Below, piece by piece: positions 14,204-16,407 of a DNA stretch of 16,407 nt. The stretch comes from Flavobacteriales bacterium UBA2040 (GTDB lineage: Bacteria; Bacteroidota; Bacteroidia; Flavobacteriales_D; Crocinitomicaceae). Within the stretch, counting starts at the first letter, position 1; each line of letters starts with the position of its first letter. Both the position numbers and the translations under genes were made by a program. The stretch is taken from the NCBI GenBank assembly GCA_002332715.1, contig DDBE01000111.1, positions 1 to 16,407 on the forward strand, given 5' to 3'. The notes under the pieces are model-generated. The model was not told where the DNA came from, searched no databases, and saw only the letters and a list, made by a program, of their open reading frames with translations.

Positions 14204-14932
14204 TTAATTGGGGAGAAAGAAGAAATTTTGATGTGCATGATTTTTTGCATCGTACGGTACCAGCTTTTTATCCTCCAAAACTTCAATTCGATAATTCAAT
14301 TTCTGCATGAAGTCGAAACAGTTTTGACGATTTTCATTGTTCCACAATTCGGTGTACACAATTGGTTGACAGCGATTTAAGAGCTGTTCCGCACCTTTCA
14401 AAGTATGAAATTCGAAATTTTCCACATCCATCTTGATTCCTTGGATATCGATTTTTGCAAACAATTCATCCACCGTTTTCACCTCCACTTCAAATTCTTC
14501 GCCTTCGTTCCACTCCGTTATTTCGGGAGTTTTTACATGACTCAATCCTTGCAATTTTGCCTTCCCATCGGTTGGCATAATCATTTTCAACTTGCCAGAT
14601 TCAGAACCTACTGCGAACGGAATTATTTCCACATTTTGCAGGCGTTTTCGTTTCACGATTTCTTTGAGAACCTTCAAGTTTTCAGGCATGGGTTCGATAG
14701 AGTGAATCGTATGATTGGGAAAGGTTTTTCCGAGATGAGCGGTCATAATTCCAATATTTGCTCCTATGTCCAGAATATTACCTTCGTCTTTCAGTAGGGT
14801 CATAAAATGAAAAAAATCTCCCTCTTTTTTATCTCTTCGAAGTGTAGCAATTTTGACCAAGGAAAACCAAAACAAATATCTTTGAAAGCCCAAAATTCGT
14901 TGCAAGAAATATTTGATTTTGCTTTTCACCAA
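14204..14932 (-). CDS. FkbM-family SAM-dependent methyltransferase
   Basis: Probable O-methyltransferase of 242 residues, likely acting on a sugar in the surface polysaccharide (inferred from neighbours). The S-adenosylmethionine-binding motif ILDIGANIGIMTAH (53-66) is followed by the acidic ribose-binding IEPMPEN (79-85), the region NVEIIPFAVGSESG (100-113), and KMDVENFEFHTLKGAEQLL (167-185), which matches the FkbM core around its conserved acidic residues. The first 35 residues are basic and hydrophobic and may touch the membrane. ATG 14932 follows a TAACTTTG box by 17 bases. It is the first gene of the operon that continues with flippase, Wzz and ligase. The decayed genes upstream may once have extended the locus. 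Confidence 0.88.
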   Translation of the reverse strand: MVKSKIKYFLQRILGFQRYLFWFSLVKIATLRRDKKEGDFFHFMTLLKDEGNILDIGANIGIMTAHLGKTFPNHTIHSIEPMPENLKVLKEIVKRKRLQNVEIIPFAVGSESGKLKMIMPTDGKAKLQGLSHVKTPEITEWNEGEEFEVEVKTVDELFAKIDIQGIKMDVENFEFHTLKGAEQLLNRCQPIVYTELWNNENRQNCFDFMQKLNYRIEVLEDKKLVPYDAKNHAHQNFFFLPN

Positions 14933-14949
14933 TCACTGAAATAAGAAAG

Positions 14950-14957
14950 CAAAGTTA
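14950..14957 (-). promoter_or_regulatory. Candidate -7 box of the polysaccharide operon
   Basis: TAACTTTG on the minus strand is a full match to TAnnTTTG. It predicts a start near 14943 and an 11-base leader before ATG 14932. No TTG is seen 17-23 bases upstream. Confidence 0.5.
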
Positions 14958-14990
14958 GTCATAAAATTAATTTTATTAGATGATAATAGG

Positions 14991-15176
14991 CTAAGAATAC
15001 ACCTTTATCATCTCCGGACAATTCTTGTAAATATCTATCTCCTGTCTATTCGTGAAACCCGATTTTCAGAACGAAACATAGTGCTCCGATTACCGAATGG
15101 ACTTGAAAGTAGTATTCGTCATATCAACCAATTGATGAACGGCCTTGCCATTATATTTATATAATAAATTCAAGGA
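14991..15176 (-). pseudogene. Decayed 3' part of an unrecognised gene
   Basis: One minus-strand frame reads like protein across two internal stops: LYKYNGKAVHQLVDMTNTT, FKSIR, stop, SEHYVSF, stop, then KSGFTNRQEIDIYKNCPEM and IKVYS, ending at TAG 14991-14993. The amino-acid usage and shared frame suggest the C-terminal 60 residues or so of a lost gene with two nonsense changes. I do not recognise the family; an enzyme of the surface-polysaccharide locus would fit the position but is only a guess. The 15177-15334 stretch upstream is very AT-rich and shows nothing recognisable beyond a 29-codon hydrophobic frame (15184-15273). Confidence 0.4.
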
Positions 15177-15334
15177 TTAAAGATTAATAGCAAATACTTA
15201 TTATAATTCTGTATGCAATATATACTCCAGTAACTGACCATATCCACCATCTATTTTTTATATACCATTTCATAGTAATTTGTTTTAAGTTATTTCTAAA
15301 GATAACAATTGGCATTTAAATAATATATTGAACC

Positions 15335-15667
15335 CATTAGTGTCAGATAAAAAAGCGTCTTTGTCAAAAAAAGAAGGAACCGCCTTTCCGTCCCAGATAA
15401 TGACTGAACCCGACCACATGCTGCAGCATTCGTTTTTTAAGCCTTTTCCCTTTGGCCGCGTGAATGCTTCAAACCACTAGGGCATTCGGGACAGCCTAAA
15501 TTAAAAGCTATCGTTGGTTCGATGGAAAGTGAAAAAGGGAGTACTTTGACTTGTCCGTTTTGGGTGATTTTCTAAAGTTGAAACGAGGTGCCCAAGAACG
15601 CTAAATTCCATATTCTTGAAAAAGAGAAATGCTGAAGTAAATGGAAAGAATCTTGTCGAATGGACAT
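15335..15667 (-). pseudogene. Radical SAM/SPASM-domain protein pseudogene
   Basis: Intact family members of this type use a 4Fe-4S cluster and S-adenosylmethionine and carry a C-terminal SPASM cluster domain. Here ATG 15667 opens MSIRQDSFHLLQHFSFSRIW, continuing NLAFLGTSFQL, then TAG (15572-15574) where Ser-Lys-Ile-Thr is expected, and KITQNGQVKVLPFSLSIEPT. The radical SAM motif follows as AFNLGCPECPSGLK (about 15467-15508): the first cysteine of CNLxCPEC is Phe. A -1 frameshift at 15467 leads to AFTRPKGK, which joins directly to GLKNECCSMWSGSVIIW and DGKAVPSFFDKDA (15354-15395). So nearly the whole barrel is deleted, and the SPASM Cys-Cys of VPCCFDKDA is Ser-Phe. The gene is clearly dead. 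It begins 26 bases after the T9SS-protein stop on the same strand. Confidence 0.8.
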
Positions 15668-15693
15668 GAATGAAAAGCAAACGCAGTTGAGAA

Positions 15694-16407
15694 TTATTTC
15701 AACAAAGAAAAATGCCCCGTCACAGTATTGTACTTATCTTCCAAACCACAACTGACATAACGAAGTGTGTATCCATACACGCCTTGTTGCATTTTACGTC
15801 CCTTGTAAAATCCGTCCCAACCCGCATTTTGGTCGAAGGATTCCCATAATTTTTCACCCCAACGGTCGTAAATAATCAAGTGCCATTCTTGTGAGTTCAA
15901 GGCGACAACTGGGCTCCAATTGTTGTTGTATTGGTCACCATCGGGTGTAAACGCATTCGGAATATAAACGGTGAAAGGTTCGATGTACAACCTATTGGAA
16001 CTTCTATCTTCGCAACCGTATTCGTTTTGAACGATTTGAATGACGTCTTTGTACCCCGACGATTGATATTGATAAGCGAAAACAGGCGGCACATTGTTGG
16101 CAAAAGCTTCGTTGTCATCCGGAATGTACGAAATGATACTCGCACCTGTCGACTGATCGATAAATATCACTTCGGGATGACAAATATCGGTTTGCTCTGT
16201 TGAGGTGGTGAAAACAGAAACAGGTCTAGGTTTCACATCCACTAAATCGCTTTGGGTCAAGGATAAATTGGCGATGCAACCCTTGTTTGTGCTGATGCCC
16301 AAAGTAATGGGATAAACACCAGGGATGGTATAAATATGACTCGGGTTTTGAACCGTACTTATAGCTCCATCACCAAAATCCCATGCATATTGGATGGGCG
16401 TATCAGA
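15694..16407 (-). CDS. Secreted PKD-repeat protein with T9SS type B sorting domain (5' partial)
   Basis: The 3' 237 codons of a probably large extracellular or surface protein; the frame is open to the window edge, so the true start lies outside. The visible part begins in a PKD domain (YAWDFGDG 7-14, NPSHIYTIPGVYPITL 21-36). It continues through a second, degenerate PKD/Ig-like repeat (about 60-140), in which the usual DFGDG is replaced by YIPDDN and which ends QNEYGCED. It ends in the gliding-motility-associated C-terminal domain: YIPNAFTPDGDQYNN (148-162), IIYDRWGEKLWES (178-190), GWDG (196-199), GVYGYTLRY (209-217) and GHFSLL. This domain directs export by the type IX secretion system. 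An apparent start at 16302 is a Leu codon inside the PKD strand and is not the start. Function beyond surface display is unknown. Confidence 0.93.
   Translation of the reverse strand, partial: SDTPIQYAWDFGDGAISTVQNPSHIYTIPGVYPITLGISTNKGCIANLSLTQSDLVDVKPRPVSVFTTSTEQTDICHPEVIFIDQSTGASIISYIPDDNEAFANNVPPVFAYQYQSSGYKDVIQIVQNEYGCEDRSSNRLYIEPFTVYIPNAFTPDGDQYNNNWSPVVALNSQEWHLIIYDRWGEKLWESFDQNAGWDGFYKGRKMQQGVYGYTLRYVSCGLEDKYNTVTGHFSLLK

Noticed and set aside
15522..15650. Plus-strand reading MESEKGSTLTCPF... followed by VPKNA and KEKC, resembling a GDCCVxC-type zinc-ribbon protein
   Set aside because: It needs several frameshifts and stops, and the opposite strand reads far better as a radical SAM/SPASM pseudogene with motifs in the right order. 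The resemblance is coincidental antisense.
16300..16302. TTG as start of the T9SS-sorted protein
   Set aside because: It is a Leu codon in the PKD strand YPITLG; the frame continues upstream to the window edge with WDFGDG.
1..16407. tRNA or rRNA genes, CRISPR array, transposase, integrase or attachment sites
   Set aside because: None was seen on either strand; the only repeats are the REP-like palindrome and the short arrays in the ileS/rrf2 gap.

Overview
The window looks like chromosome of a member of the Bacteroidota, probably Flavobacteriales. Four things point there: a gliding-motility-associated C-terminal (type IX secretion, type B) sorting domain; the DUF4271-hemD gene pair; a large type 2 isoleucyl-tRNA synthetase; and repeated TAnnTTTG -7 promoter boxes just upstream of genes. 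A genus cannot be assigned from the sequence alone. Base composition is AT-rich throughout.

Layout. Positions 1-5340 are housekeeping: a zinc-less sirtuin deacylase (+), a convergent DUF4271-hemD operon (-) that ends in a terminator lying inside the sirtuin 3' end, an acyl-CoA dehydrogenase of glutaryl-CoA dehydrogenase type (+), and recJ (-). The last two converge on a REP-like palindrome that fills the space between their stop codons. Positions 5340-6066 hold an unrecognised 175-codon reading frame (+) with a strong intrinsic terminator. Just upstream is an orphan signal peptide in another frame, so the gene may be a broken secreted protein. Positions 6104-9748 hold ileS (-), whose class I signature reads GIHH instead of the canonical HxGH. 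It is divergent from an Rrf2-family Fe-S-type regulator (+). The ileS/rrf2 intergenic region carries heptad TTGAC-type repeats and several AAAGWCTTT palindromes next to both promoters.

Positions 10228-14957 are a cell-surface polysaccharide operon on the minus strand, read in the order FkbM methyltransferase, Wzx-type flippase, Wzz-type chain-length protein, O-antigen ligase/polymerase. The last two genes overlap as TAATG. Positions 14958-15693 contain no intact gene but are not empty. They hold a badly decayed radical SAM/SPASM gene (start codon, internal stop, frameshift, large internal deletion and lost cysteines all visible) and a second decayed reading frame with two internal stops. The window closes with the 3' part of a large secreted PKD-repeat protein with a T9SS type B sorting domain (-), whose 5' end lies outside.

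I found no tRNA, rRNA, CRISPR array, transposase or intact mobile element. I did not find a convincing new multi-gene system. The most useful observations are the GIHH signature of IleRS, the radical SAM pseudogene, and the regulatory and repeat structure around ileS/rrf2 and acyl-CoA dehydrogenase/recJ.
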